Positions 28,101 to 37,284 of a stretch of 64,000 nt of DNA are shown here, in pieces. Position numbers and translations under genes: made by a program. This stretch comes from Roseomonas sp. HF4 (GTDB taxonomy: Bacteria > Pseudomonadota > Alphaproteobacteria > Acetobacterales > Acetobacteraceae): positions 186,001 to 250,000 of the forward strand of contig NZ_STGD01000005.1 in NCBI RefSeq assembly GCF_005222755.1, read 5' to 3'. The notes below the pieces were generated by a model, which saw nothing but the letters and a program-made list of their open reading frames with translations, ran no database searches and was not told the origin of the DNA. Position 1 is the stretch's first letter, and every line of letters begins with the position of its first letter.

Positions 28101-28544
28101 TCAGTCCGGCCCGCCGTCCAGGCGTGCCAGCAGGCGCTCGAGCGATTCCGTCCAGCCGCGCTGGTGCCGCGTCGCGGTGGCTTCGTCGGCGAAGCGGTCA
28201 TGCGTCAGGGTCAGTTCCGTCCAGCCCTCCACGGCGCGCAGCCGCACGACGACGCGGGACTCGCGCTCGGGCACCGACGCCCAGCACCAGGTGAAGGCGA
28301 GGCACCGGCCCGGATCGACTGTCAGGTACTCCCCGCCCACCTCGTGGCGCGCGCCGCCATCCTCCCGCAGCACGATGCGGAAGCGGCCGCCGGGGCGGGC
28401 ATCCACCTCCGCCTCCTCGACCCGCACGTGGTGCGGCCCGAACCAGGTCGCGAGTTGCTCGGCGCTGCACCAGGCCGCGAAGACCCGCTCGGGCGCGGCG
28501 CGCAGGCGGCGCACGAGCGTCAGGCTCGGGCCCGGGCCGCTCAC
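28101..28544 (-). CDS. SRPBCC (AHSA1/START-like) domain protein
   Basis: 147 residues starting with GTG at 28544, which overlaps the ArsR stop (GTGA). Helix-grip fold signatures: LVRRLRAAPERVFAAWCSAEQLATWFGPHH, ARPGGRFRIVLREDG and GWTELTLTHDRFADE, ending in HQRGWTESLERLLARL. These small ligand-binding proteins are commonly paired with an ArsR repressor, as here. Ligand unknown. Confidence 0.87.
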   Translation of the reverse strand: MSGPGPSLTLVRRLRAAPERVFAAWCSAEQLATWFGPHHVRVEEAEVDARPGGRFRIVLREDGGARHEVGGEYLTVDPGRCLAFTWCWASVPERESRVVVRLRAVEGWTELTLTHDRFADEATATRHQRGWTESLERLLARLDGGPD

Positions 28545-28873
28545 GGCTCGCGCTCCACGACGGCGGCCAGCCGGTCGAGGCTTTCGTCCCAGAACCGGGC
28601 ATGGCGCTGCAGCCACCCCATCGCATCCTCGAGCGGCCCGCCGACCAGCCTGCAGGTGACGGTGCGCCCCTGCTTCCGTCGGGCCAGCAGGCCCGCCGCC
28701 TCCAGCACGTCCAGGTGCTTCATCACCGCCGGCAGGGACATCGGCAGCGGTCGCCCCAGGTCGCTGACCGACAAGCTGCCTTCCTCGGCAAGGCGCGCCA
28801 GCATGGCCCGCCGCGTCGGATCGGTCAGCGCGCCGAAGACCCGGTCGAGGTCGGGGGATTGAGACTGAACCAT
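28541..28873 (-). CDS. ArsR-family transcriptional regulator
   Basis: 110 residues from ATG 28873 (a start at 28894 would add seven residues upstream of the operator-like repeat). Winged helix with ALTDPTRRAMLARLAEEGSLS and recognition helix SLPAVMKHLDVLEAAGLL. No metal-binding cysteines are seen, so it is of the SdpR/DUF-partner type that controls SRPBCC genes. Translation is coupled to the SRPBCC gene. Confidence 0.9.
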   Translation of the reverse strand: MVQSQSPDLDRVFGALTDPTRRAMLARLAEEGSLSVSDLGRPLPMSLPAVMKHLDVLEAAGLLARRKQGRTVTCRLVGGPLEDAMGWLQRHARFWDESLDRLAAVVEREP

Positions 28874-28879
28874 TCGGTT
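28868..28879 (-). promoter_or_regulatory. Operator-like palindrome over the ArsR start codon
   Basis: AACCATTCGGTT has perfect 4-nt inverted arms and overlaps the ArsR ATG. Similar AACC...GGTT repeats at the start of ArsR/SRPBCC units are a known arrangement, so autorepression is plausible. Confidence 0.5.
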
Positions 28880-28937
28880 AAGTATTTCGCCCACGGCGTG
28901 GCGCCGTCAACCGGAAAGGCCGGATGCCACGCGGCGG

Positions 28938-29660
28938 TCAGACCGCGCGCCCGTCCTCCGTCGCCGGCACGGCCGCTTCCAGGGCGCGGCCGGCGCGGTG
29001 CCGGCGCAGCAGCGCGAAGCCGATCCCCGCCGAGACCACGAACAGCACGACCGCCAGCCCGACCTGCCACGCCCCGTCCACCCGCACGCCCTTGCCCAGA
29101 AGCGCGAAGACCAGCGTCTGCGGCAGGTAGCCGATGGCCGAGGCCGCCAGGAACGGCACCAGGCTGACGGTCGCCATCCCGGCCAGCAGGTTCAGCGCCA
29201 AGTTGTTCCCGATGGGCAGCAGCCGGAGCGCGAGCGTCGCGCCGAAGGGGCTGCCCGCCAGCACGTCGCGCAGCGGCCGCAGCCGGTGGCCGAAGCGCCC
29301 CGCCAGCCGCCGTTCCGCCCAGCGCCGCCCGACCGCGCGCGCCCAGCCATAGGACAGCGCACAGCCGACCACCTGCGCCGCCAGCGCGAGCAGCGTCCCC
29401 TCCAGCGCGCCGAAGGCATAGCCGCCGAGGAAGGCGACACCCTGGCGCGGCGCCCCCGCCGCCGTCGCCGCCGCACCCACCGCCACGAACACCAGGTCCC
29501 CGAGCAGCCCCTGGCCCAGCACCCATTCGTCCACCCAGGCGGTGCCGGGCGCGAGCCCGATCCCGCGCAGCAGCAGCCCCGCCGCCACCAGCCCCGCCGC
29601 CAGCACCGCCAATTTCAGCACCGCGGCGCGGCGCCGGGCGGTGGCCGCCGGCGCGGTCAT
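28938..29660 (-). CDS. TVP38/TMEM64-family membrane protein
   Basis: 240 residues with about five to six membrane segments. The SNARE-associated/DedA-like core is seen as GVAFLGGYAFGALEGTLLALAAQVVG with the downstream FGATLALRLLPIGNNLALNLLAG signature. Family members are candidate lipid scramblases. Start ATG 29660 overlaps the stop of the glycosyltransferase gene (ATGA), so membrane-lipid-linked sugar transfer and lipid movement may be linked. Confidence 0.82.
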   Translation of the reverse strand: MTAPAATARRRAAVLKLAVLAAGLVAAGLLLRGIGLAPGTAWVDEWVLGQGLLGDLVFVAVGAAATAAGAPRQGVAFLGGYAFGALEGTLLALAAQVVGCALSYGWARAVGRRWAERRLAGRFGHRLRPLRDVLAGSPFGATLALRLLPIGNNLALNLLAGMATVSLVPFLAASAIGYLPQTLVFALLGKGVRVDGAWQVGLAVVLFVVSAGIGFALLRRHRAGRALEAAVPATEDGRAV

Positions 29661-30445
29661 GGCCCTTCGTCGCTCTCGATCGCCGGCCGGCGGCCGCGGC
29701 GCTGCAGCCAGGCCATGCCGATGAGGTCGAAGATGCTGACCGCGAGCCGGTCGAGCGTCCCGTAGTTGGAGGTGCCGCGCACGCGTGGGCGGTGGTTGAC
29801 CGGCTCGCTCACCACCGTGCCGCCCTGGCGCAGCGTCAGCGCCGGGAGGAAGCGGTGCATGTGGTCGAAATGCGGGAGGTCGAGGAACAGCGCACGCGGG
29901 AAGACCTTGAGCCCGCAGCCTGTATCCGGTGTGCGGTCCCGCAGCAGCCGGGACCGGATGGCATTCGCCGCCCGGCTGGTATGGCGCTTGATGCCGCTGT
30001 CCTTGCGGTTGACGCGGTGCCCCGCGACCAGCGTGACGCGGCCGGCCGCCGCCTCGGCCTCGGCGCGGGCCAGCAGGCGGGGGATGTCGGCCGGGTCGTT
30101 CTGCCCGTCCCCGTCCAGCGTCGCAATCCAGCGGCCGCGCGCGGCCTTCACCCCGGTGATCACCGCCGCCGACTGGCCGCAGGACGCGCGGTGCCGGATG
30201 GCCCGCACCGGCGCGCCGGCCGCCCGCGCCGCGCGCAGCGCGTCCGGCGTGCCGTCGGTCGAACCGTCGTCCACATAGACGATCTCGTGCGGCACGCCGG
30301 CGAGCGCGGCCTCGATCTCGGCCACCAGCGGCGCGATGTTCGGCGCCTCGTTCCGGACGGGGATGACGACGGACAGGGCCGGGGTCGCGGCGCCGTCCGG
30401 CGGCGGCGCGACTGGCCCAGACCCGGCGCGGGGCTCGGGGGTCAT
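29657..30445 (-). CDS. Glycosyltransferase family 2 (polyprenyl-phosphate sugar transferase type)
   Basis: 262 residues. GT-A fold motifs: LSVVIPVRNEAPNIAPL, EIVYVDDGSTDGTPD and the DxD region TLDGDGQNDPADIPRL. The C-terminal acceptor loop is RVRGTSNYGTLDRLAVSIFDL. It resembles dolichol/undecaprenyl-phosphate mannose or glucose synthases; no C-terminal membrane helices, so it is peripheral. ATG 30445 chosen; longer frames upstream are low-complexity. Overlaps the TVP38 gene. Confidence 0.87.
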   Translation of the reverse strand: MTPEPRAGSGPVAPPPDGAATPALSVVIPVRNEAPNIAPLVAEIEAALAGVPHEIVYVDDGSTDGTPDALRAARAAGAPVRAIRHRASCGQSAAVITGVKAARGRWIATLDGDGQNDPADIPRLLARAEAEAAAGRVTLVAGHRVNRKDSGIKRHTSRAANAIRSRLLRDRTPDTGCGLKVFPRALFLDLPHFDHMHRFLPALTLRQGGTVVSEPVNHRPRVRGTSNYGTLDRLAVSIFDLIGMAWLQRRGRRPAIESDEGP

Positions 30446-30528
30446 GGCGGCGGCGGGTAGCAGGGGCGACCCCGGCCGGCAAGCCACCCCCCCCTGCGCG
30501 CGGAGCCGCCTTCGCCTATATCGCCGCC

Positions 30529-31605
30529 ATGCCCTTCGATGCCCGCAGCCCCGCCGGCCTGACGATCCATGCCGCCGCCACCGATGCCCGCGCCGTCGCG
30601 CGGTGGCTCCTTCTCGTCGCCGGCATGGTCTGGCTGATGGTCGCAATCGGCGGCGCCACGCGCCTGACCGGCTCGGGCCTGTCGATCATGGAATGGGCGC
30701 CGATCGCGGGCATCCTGCCGCCACTGAGCGAGGCGGAGTGGCGGCGCCTTTACGATCTCTACCGGACCATCCCGCAGTATCAGCTCGTCAACCAGGGCTT
30801 CGGGATCGAAGGGTTCAAGGAAATCTTCTGGCTGGAATGGATCCACCGCTTCTGGGGCCGCATGATCGGCTTCGCCTACGTGGCGGGGCTCGCCTGGTTC
30901 TGGCTGCGCGGCCGGGTGCCGCCGGGGCTGAAGCCCCGCCTGCTGCTGCTGCTGGCGCTGGGCGGCCTGCAGGGCGCGATCGGCTGGTTCATGGTCGCCT
31001 CGGGCTTCGAGGCCGACCGCACGGCGGTCTCCCCGTACCGCCTCGTGATCCATCTCGGCATGGCCTTCCTGCTGTTCGGCGTGCTGCTCTGGACGGCGCT
31101 GACGCTGCTGCGCCCCGTGCCGGAGGCCGCCCCCGTGCCGCCCGCGCTGCGGCGCTGGGTCTACGCCGCGGCGGGGCTCGCGGTGCTGGCCATGCTGGCC
31201 GGCGGATTCGTCGCAGGCATCCGCGCGGGCTTCGCCTACAATAGCTTTCCCCTGATGGACGGACGCCTCGTGCCCGAGGGTTACTGGGACCTGACACCGG
31301 CCTGGAAGAACCTCACCGCCAATATCCCGGCGGTGCAGTTCAACCACCGCCTACTGGCGACGGCGGCGCTGCTTTCCGCCGCCTGGGCCGCCGTGCTTGC
31401 CTGGCGCAGCCTGTCGCGCGGGCGGGTGCGCGGCGCCGTCATGGGGTTCGGCATCGCCGTCGGGCTGCAGTATGCGCTCGGCATCGCAACGCTGCTCGCG
31501 GTCGTGCCGGTCTGGCTCGGCACGCTGCACCAGACCATCGCCGTGCTGGTGCTGGCCGGCGCGTTGCTCGCGCTGCACGCGCTGCGCCGCCCGGCGCCGG
31601 AATGA
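30529..31605 (+). CDS. ctaA: Heme A synthase (COX15/CtaA)
   Basis: 358 residues, about eight membrane segments. Oxidises the C8 methyl of heme O to give heme A for aa3-type cytochrome oxidase. The four family histidines are visible in LEWIHRFWGRM, LVIHLGMAF, VQFNHRLLAT and LGTLHQTIAVL. The start IGGATRLTGSGLSIMEW is diagnostic. Its stop overlaps the kinase start (ATGA). Confidence 0.95.
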   Translation: MPFDARSPAGLTIHAAATDARAVARWLLLVAGMVWLMVAIGGATRLTGSGLSIMEWAPIAGILPPLSEAEWRRLYDLYRTIPQYQLVNQGFGIEGFKEIFWLEWIHRFWGRMIGFAYVAGLAWFWLRGRVPPGLKPRLLLLLALGGLQGAIGWFMVASGFEADRTAVSPYRLVIHLGMAFLLFGVLLWTALTLLRPVPEAAPVPPALRRWVYAAAGLAVLAMLAGGFVAGIRAGFAYNSFPLMDGRLVPEGYWDLTPAWKNLTANIPAVQFNHRLLATAALLSAAWAAVLAWRSLSRGRVRGAVMGFGIAVGLQYALGIATLLAVVPVWLGTLHQTIAVLVLAGALLALHALRRPAPE

Positions 31606-34241
31606 CGCCCGAGGCCGCCGCTCTCCGGGCGCTCGAAGCCCTGCCGCACGCCGTCCTGGTGATGGATTCGGAGGACCGGCTGGTCTTCGCCAACGCCGCC
31701 CTGTGGCGGGAAGCCGGGGCGGACCCGGCGCGCTTCCCGCCGGGCACCGCGCTCGCGGACATCCTCCGGCTGTTCGCCTTCCGCGGGCTGCTCGGGCCCG
31801 GGGACCCGGCGGACCTCGCCCGCCAGGCCGGTTCGCTGGACCGCCGGCAGCCGATCCGCCACTACCAGCGCAGCGCCGACGGGCACCGCGTCTCGGCGGT
31901 GGCCAGCACGCCCCTGCCCGGGGGCGGCTTCGCGCTCTGCTCGGTCGACATCAGCGCCCTGCAGCGCGCCGAGGCCGCGGCGCGCGGTCGCGTCGCGCTG
32001 CTGGAGCAGGTGCTGAACGCCCAGCGCGGCGGCATCGCCGCCTTCGACGCCACGCAGCGCCTCGCGCTGCACAACGCGGCCTACCTTCGCCATACGGGCG
32101 CAACGCCCGACGTCCTCGCAGGGCGGCCGACGCTGCGGGAAATCCTCGAATCCCTCGACGCCTCGGGCGAATACCTCTCGCAGGGCGATGGCGCCTATCT
32201 TGAGACGGCGCTGTCGGCCGACCGCCGCCAGCCCCAGGTCCAGCAGCGCGAACGTGCGGACGGCCGCATCGTCCGCTTCACGAGCCGGCCGCAACCCGAT
32301 GGCGGATTCCTCGTGGAATCCGACGACGTCACGGAACTGCGCCAGGCCGAGGCCGATGCCCGTCGGCGCGCCGCCATCCTGGACGGCGTCCTGGAAGCCC
32401 TGCCGCACGGCATCTGCGTCTATGGCGGCGACCGGCGCGTGGCGCTGTTCAACGGCGCCTACACGCGCCTGATGGAGGGCGCGCCGCTGCAGGTCGGCGA
32501 CACGCTCGAGGATGTGATCCGCCGCCGTGCGGACAGCGGCGAATATGGCGCGGGCGAGGCCGCCGCCGTCTATGCACGCGAGATGGCGCGCGACCTTTCG
32601 AAGCCGCAGGCGCGCCGTCGGCTCCGCGCCAACGGCACCGCGCTCGACGTGCGCACGGCGCCGCTTCCCGACGGCGGCCACATCTCGGTCGTCACCGACA
32701 TCACCGAGGTCTGGCGCGCGGAGGAGGAGGCGCGCCGCCGCGCCTCGCTGCTGGAAACCGCGATGGCCTCCATGCGGCACGGGCTCGTGGTCTATGCGCC
32801 GGACCGCCGCGTCGTCGCGGCCAACGCGCTGGCCGAGCGCCTGGCCGGCCACACGCCGGGCGACATCCGGCCGGGCCGCAGCCTCGATGACCTGGTCGCC
32901 TCCCTGCACGCGGCCGGTGCCCTCGGCCCCGAGCCGGAGGCCGCGCGGATCGCGGCGGCCGCAGTCGCCCGCGACCGCGCCGTGCCCCAGCGGATCGTGC
33001 GCCGCACGCCCGACGGGCGCGTGCTGGAGGTCTCCTCCGACCCGACGCCCGACGGCGGCTTCGTCGTGACCCATGTGGACATCACCGAGCTCGCGAGCAC
33101 GCAGGCCGAGGCCGAGCGCCGCGCTGGCCTCCTGCAGGCGATGCTCGACAACATGCGGCACGGCATCTGCCTCTTCGACCCCGAGGGGCACGTGGTCGCG
33201 GCGAATGCCCTGGCCGCCCGCATGACGGGCCTGGCGCCCGAGGCCTTCCGCCCCGGCCGCCATGTCTGGGACCTTCGCGCCGAACAGGTCGCCGCCGGGG
33301 AACTGGCCGAGGGCTGGACCCCGCCGACCGCCACCGGCGACCCGTCCCGCCTGCAACTGCGCGCGCCGGACCGCTACGTCCGCAGCACCCCTGCCGGGCT
33401 CGTGGTCGAGGTCACGACCGACCGCACGCCCGATGGCGGCTATGTCCGCACCTATACCGACGTCACCGAGGACCGGCGCATCCGCGCCGAGCTGGAAGCC
33501 GCGCGCAACGCCGCCGAGGCGGCGAGCCAGGCGAAGTCCCGCTTCCTCGCCACCATGAGCCACGAGCTGCGCACGCCGCTCTCCTCCGTCATCGGCTTCG
33601 CCGAGGCGATGCTCGCCAGCCCCGACCCGGCGCGGATGGCCGATGACGCGGGCGCGATCCTCGATGCAGGGCGGCACCTGTTGTCGCTGATCGACGATAT
33701 CCTCGACGTGGCACGCGTCAGCGGGCCCACCCAGCACCCGGCCGGGCCCGCGGCCGAGGCCGCCGCGCTGGCCGAGGCCGCGTCCGCCGCGCTCGCCCCG
33801 GCGCTGGCCGAGGCGGGGCTCGCGCTGGACGTCTCGGTTGCGCCGAACCTGCCGGGCCTCGCCTGCGACCAACGCCGGCTGCTGCGGGTCCTGCGCGCGC
33901 TGCTCGACAACGCGGTGAAGTTCACGCCGGCCGGCGGCACGCTGGCCCTCTCGGCCCTGGCGGACGGCGCCGGGGGCGTCCTGTTCCGCGTCGCCGACAC
34001 CGGCATCGGCATGGCGCCCGAGGATATCCCGCGGGCCTTCGAGCCCTTCACGCAGCTCGATTCCGACCTGTCGCGCCGCTATGGCGGCTCGGGGCTCGGG
34101 CTGCACCTGGCCCGGCTCCTGGCCGAATCGATGGGGGCGAGCCTGACGCTCGACAGCGCGCCCGGCGCCGGCACCACCGCCACGCTGCACCTGCCGCGCG
34201 CGATCACCGCCGCCGCGCCGCAGACCAAGGAGACGACATGA
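31602..34241 (+). CDS. Cytosolic histidine kinase with five tandem PAS domains
   Basis: 879 residues, no membrane segment or signal. Five PAS-type repeats of about 120 residues (roughly 5-118, 133-247, 258-371, 383-497, 509-626), each ending in a D-[IV]-[ST]-like helix cap. Then come the HisKA H-box TMSHELRTPLSSV (His654) and the ATPase N-box LLDNAVKF (Asn770), with G1 DTGIG (799-803) and G2 GGSGLGL (828-834). No receiver domain and no response regulator gene nearby. The ligand or cofactor of the PAS domains is unknown. It overlaps both ctaA and tldD by 4 nt. Confidence 0.9.
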   Translation: MTPEAAALRALEALPHAVLVMDSEDRLVFANAALWREAGADPARFPPGTALADILRLFAFRGLLGPGDPADLARQAGSLDRRQPIRHYQRSADGHRVSAVASTPLPGGGFALCSVDISALQRAEAAARGRVALLEQVLNAQRGGIAAFDATQRLALHNAAYLRHTGATPDVLAGRPTLREILESLDASGEYLSQGDGAYLETALSADRRQPQVQQRERADGRIVRFTSRPQPDGGFLVESDDVTELRQAEADARRRAAILDGVLEALPHGICVYGGDRRVALFNGAYTRLMEGAPLQVGDTLEDVIRRRADSGEYGAGEAAAVYAREMARDLSKPQARRRLRANGTALDVRTAPLPDGGHISVVTDITEVWRAEEEARRRASLLETAMASMRHGLVVYAPDRRVVAANALAERLAGHTPGDIRPGRSLDDLVASLHAAGALGPEPEAARIAAAAVARDRAVPQRIVRRTPDGRVLEVSSDPTPDGGFVVTHVDITELASTQAEAERRAGLLQAMLDNMRHGICLFDPEGHVVAANALAARMTGLAPEAFRPGRHVWDLRAEQVAAGELAEGWTPPTATGDPSRLQLRAPDRYVRSTPAGLVVEVTTDRTPDGGYVRTYTDVTEDRRIRAELEAARNAAEAASQAKSRFLATMSHELRTPLSSVIGFAEAMLASPDPARMADDAGAILDAGRHLLSLIDDILDVARVSGPTQHPAGPAAEAAALAEAASAALAPALAEAGLALDVSVAPNLPGLACDQRRLLRVLRALLDNAVKFTPAGGTLALSALADGAGGVLFRVADTGIGMAPEDIPRAFEPFTQLDSDLSRRYGGSGLGLHLARLLAESMGASLTLDSAPGAGTTATLHLPRAITAAAPQTKETT

Positions 34242-35668
34242 CCGCCCTTGCCACGACCGACGCCCTGTTCTTCGACCTGCTCGACCGCGACGCCGCCGAA
34301 CGCCGCCTGCGCGAGGCGACCGAGGGCTGCGAGGACGGCGAGCTGTTCCTGGAATACCGGGAGAGCGAGGCGGTCGCGATCGACGACGGGCGCATCCGCT
34401 CGGCCTCCTACGACGCGACGCGCGGCTTCGGCCTGCGCGCCGTGAGCGGCGAGGCCGCCGGCTATGCCCATGCGGGCGAGCTGTCCGACGCCGCCATCGC
34501 CCGCGCGGCCGAGACGGTGAAGGCGGTGCGCCAGGGCCGGTCCGGCACGCTGGAGGCCGGCCCGCGCGCGACCAATGCGCGGCTCTATTCCGATGCCAAC
34601 CCGCTCACGCGGATGGATTTCGCCGCCAAGACCGCGTTGCTGCAGGAGATCGACGCCTTCGCCCGCGCGCGGGACCCGCGCGTCGTGCAGGTGATGGCCT
34701 CCATCACCGGGGAATGGCAGGCGGTGCAGATCATCCGCCCGGACGGGCAGCGCGTGGCGGACCTCCGCCCGCTGGTGCGCTTCAGCGTCTCGGTCGTGGT
34801 CGAGCAGGACGGCCGGCGGGAGACCGGGTCCTTCGGCACCGGCGGGCGCTTCGACTATGCGCGCGTGCTGGGGGCCGAGGCCTGGAAGGCCGGCGTGGAT
34901 GAGGCGCTCCGCCAGGCGCTGGTCAACCTCGACAGCGTGCCCGCCCCTGCGGGAGAGATGGAGGTCGTGCTCGGCCCGGGATGGCCCGGCATCCTGCTGC
35001 ACGAAGCGATCGGCCACGGGCTCGAGGGCGACTTCAACCGCAAGAAGACCTCGGCCTTCTCGGGGCTGCTCGGGCAGCGGATCGCCTCCCCCGGCGTGAC
35101 GGTGGTGGATGACGGCACCATCCCCGACCGCCGCGGGTCGCTCACCGTGGACGACGAGGGCACGCCGACCAACCGCACCGTGCTGATCGAGGACGGCATC
35201 CTGACGGGCTTCCTGCAGGACCGGCAGAACGCCCGGCTGATGGGCGTGGCGCCGACCGGCAACGGCCGCCGGCAATCCCACGCCCATATCCCGATGCCGC
35301 GCATGACGAACACCGTCATGCTGGGCGGCGCCCATGCGCCGGAGGAGGTACTGGCGAGCGTCAAGCGCGGCCTCTACGCCGTGAATTTCGGCGGCGGCCA
35401 GGTCGACATCACATCCGGCAAGTTCGTGTTCAGCGCCTCCGAGGCCTACTTGATCGAGGACGGCAGGATCGGCGCGCCGGTCAAGGGCGCGACGCTGATC
35501 GGCAACGGCCCCGACGCGCTGACCAAGGTCGCTATGGTCGCGAACGACATGGCGCTCGACCCGGGGATCGGCACCTGCGGCAAGCAGGGGCAGGGCGTGC
35601 CGGTCGGCGTCGGCCAGCCGACGCTGAAGATGGCGGGGCTCACGGTCGGCGGCACGGCGGTGCGCTGA
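34238..35668 (+). CDS. tldD: TldD metalloprotease
   Basis: 476 residues. The zinc motif HExxxH is in LLHEAIGHGLEGD, with the third ligand in the conserved GTCGKQGQGVPVGVGQPT region. TldD acts with TldE/PmbA to degrade unfolded peptides and mature some RiPPs. TldE is not encoded here, but tldE is often elsewhere in the genome. Start overlaps the kinase gene. Confidence 0.95.
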   Translation: MTALATTDALFFDLLDRDAAERRLREATEGCEDGELFLEYRESEAVAIDDGRIRSASYDATRGFGLRAVSGEAAGYAHAGELSDAAIARAAETVKAVRQGRSGTLEAGPRATNARLYSDANPLTRMDFAAKTALLQEIDAFARARDPRVVQVMASITGEWQAVQIIRPDGQRVADLRPLVRFSVSVVVEQDGRRETGSFGTGGRFDYARVLGAEAWKAGVDEALRQALVNLDSVPAPAGEMEVVLGPGWPGILLHEAIGHGLEGDFNRKKTSAFSGLLGQRIASPGVTVVDDGTIPDRRGSLTVDDEGTPTNRTVLIEDGILTGFLQDRQNARLMGVAPTGNGRRQSHAHIPMPRMTNTVMLGGAHAPEEVLASVKRGLYAVNFGGGQVDITSGKFVFSASEAYLIEDGRIGAPVKGATLIGNGPDALTKVAMVANDMALDPGIGTCGKQGQGVPVGVGQPTLKMAGLTVGGTAVR

Positions 35669-35735
35669 AGGCTTTCCTGGCGTCCGGGGCATGCCCGCGC
35701 CAGGATCGCCGCAGGTTCGAGGAGAGCACCGCGCC

Positions 35736-35957
35736 ATGCAGACCCCGCCCCTGCCCCCCGAAGCCGCCGCAGCCGCGGCGGAGGAGCAGAAGCGCCAGGC
35801 CGCCGCCGACGGGACGGCGGGGATCGAGGGCGCGGCCGATCTCGCGGAACTGACGCTGGACGGCACGCTCTCGGCCATCGGCGACGGGGCGCTGGCCGTG
35901 GCCGAGGGTGCGGTGCACGTGGTCGGCGCCGTGCTCGGCGGGCTGCTGGAAGGCTGA
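35736..35957 (+). CDS. Small Ala-rich hypothetical protein
   Basis: 73 residues after GAGGAGAGC. Acidic, Ala/Gly-rich, with an amphipathic C-terminal part (AIGDGALAVAEGAVHVVGAV). No known family. Its stop shares one base with the next ATG (TGATG), so it is probably expressed. It may be a small helical partner of the Fe-S protein; role unknown. Confidence 0.6.
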   Translation: MQTPPLPPEAAAAAAEEQKRQAAADGTAGIEGAADLAELTLDGTLSAIGDGALAVAEGAVHVVGAVLGGLLEG

Positions 35958-37255
35958 TGCCGGACGGCACCGCGCCGGCGGATTTCCTGGCCTCGCTCCG
36001 GGCGCGCGCGGAGGCGGTCGCGGAAGCCTGCACCCGCTGCGGCGCCTGCTTCGAGGCCTGCCCCATGCCGGACCCGGCGGGACTCGCGGCCGAGGATCCT
36101 TCCGCCGTCACCGGCGGCATCGTCGACCTTATCACCGGCGGACCCGGCACCGCGGCCGCGCGGCGCTGGACCGATGTATGCAACGGCTCGGGCCGCTGCA
36201 TCCCGGCCTGCCCCGAAGGGATCAACCCGCGCTTCATGGTGCAGCTCGCCCGCGGCTTCGCGCGGCGGCTGGACGGCGAGGACAAGGCCCGGCGCGCGGC
36301 GCGCGACGGCTACACCGCCATGGCGCGCGCGGCGCGCGTGCTCTCGCGCCTGCAGCTGCCACCCGCGGAGGCGGCGCGGCTGACCCGCACCCGGCCCGAC
36401 CCGGCGCGCACGACGCCGCCGGAGGTGGTGTTCTACACCGGCTGCAACGTCGCCAAGACGCCGCACATCGCGCTGCTCGCGACCGAGATCCTGGACGCGA
36501 TCGGCGTCGACTACGCGGTCGCCGGCGGCACCGGCAATTGCTGCGGCGTGCAGCAGCACCGGGCCGGTGACTTCGCCGCGCAGGGGCGCATGGCCTTCTC
36601 GGCCATCGACAACCTGGCGAGCCACGGCGCGGCCACCGTGCTGTCCTGGTGCCCGTCCTGCCAGATCCAGTTCGGCGAGAATACGCTGCCCTCCTGGGCC
36701 GCCATCCATGGCGGCATGCCCTTCGAGATGGCGCCCGTGCTGCCCTTCCTGGCGGCGCGCGCGGACCGGCTGCGGCCGCTCATGCGCCACCCGGTGCGCC
36801 GGCGCGTGGCCATCCACGAACGCCCCGCGCTGCCCGAGGTGATGGCGGCGGTGCGCACGCTGCTCGGCCTCGTCCCGGGGCTCGAGGTGGTGGAGGTGCC
36901 GGTGCCGCGCATCGGCGTCATGGCGATCCACGTGGTCGGCCTGCCGGAGCACAAGCGCGCGCTGCTCGAGCAGGAATTCCGCGAGGCCAAGGCGCGCGGC
37001 GCCGACACCCTCGCCACGGTCTTCCACGCCTGCCACCGGGAGGTCTGCCACCTCGGCGACGCCTCCTTCGCGGTGCTGAACTTCCTCGAACTGGTGGGCG
37101 AGGCCATGGGCATCCGGCACGAGGACCTCTACCGCCGCATGCGCCTGATGCAGGACGTGGACGCGATCATCGCCGACACGGCGCCCATGGCGGCGGCGCA
37201 TGGGCTCGACCTCGACACGGTGCGCGAGGTGCTGCTGCAGGAGCTCGGCCGCTAG
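35957..37255 (+). CDS. Fe-S protein with two CCG domains (glycolate oxidase GlcF/HdrB-like)
   Basis: 432 residues. Two 4Fe-4S motifs at the N-terminus: CTRCGACFEACP and CNGSGRCIPACP. Then CCG-type cysteine clusters: GTGNCCG with WCPSC, and a variant second domain with FHACHREVCHL. This is the build of oxidoreductase electron-transfer subunits (GlcF, LutA, HdrB). No flavoprotein partner gene is adjacent, so its donor is unknown. No signal peptide. Confidence 0.85.
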   Translation: MPDGTAPADFLASLRARAEAVAEACTRCGACFEACPMPDPAGLAAEDPSAVTGGIVDLITGGPGTAAARRWTDVCNGSGRCIPACPEGINPRFMVQLARGFARRLDGEDKARRAARDGYTAMARAARVLSRLQLPPAEAARLTRTRPDPARTTPPEVVFYTGCNVAKTPHIALLATEILDAIGVDYAVAGGTGNCCGVQQHRAGDFAAQGRMAFSAIDNLASHGAATVLSWCPSCQIQFGENTLPSWAAIHGGMPFEMAPVLPFLAARADRLRPLMRHPVRRRVAIHERPALPEVMAAVRTLLGLVPGLEVVEVPVPRIGVMAIHVVGLPEHKRALLEQEFREAKARGADTLATVFHACHREVCHLGDASFAVLNFLELVGEAMGIRHEDLYRRMRLMQDVDAIIADTAPMAAAHGLDLDTVREVLLQELGR

Positions 37256-37284
37256 CCTCGCTGCCGCGACGGGCGGCCACGACC

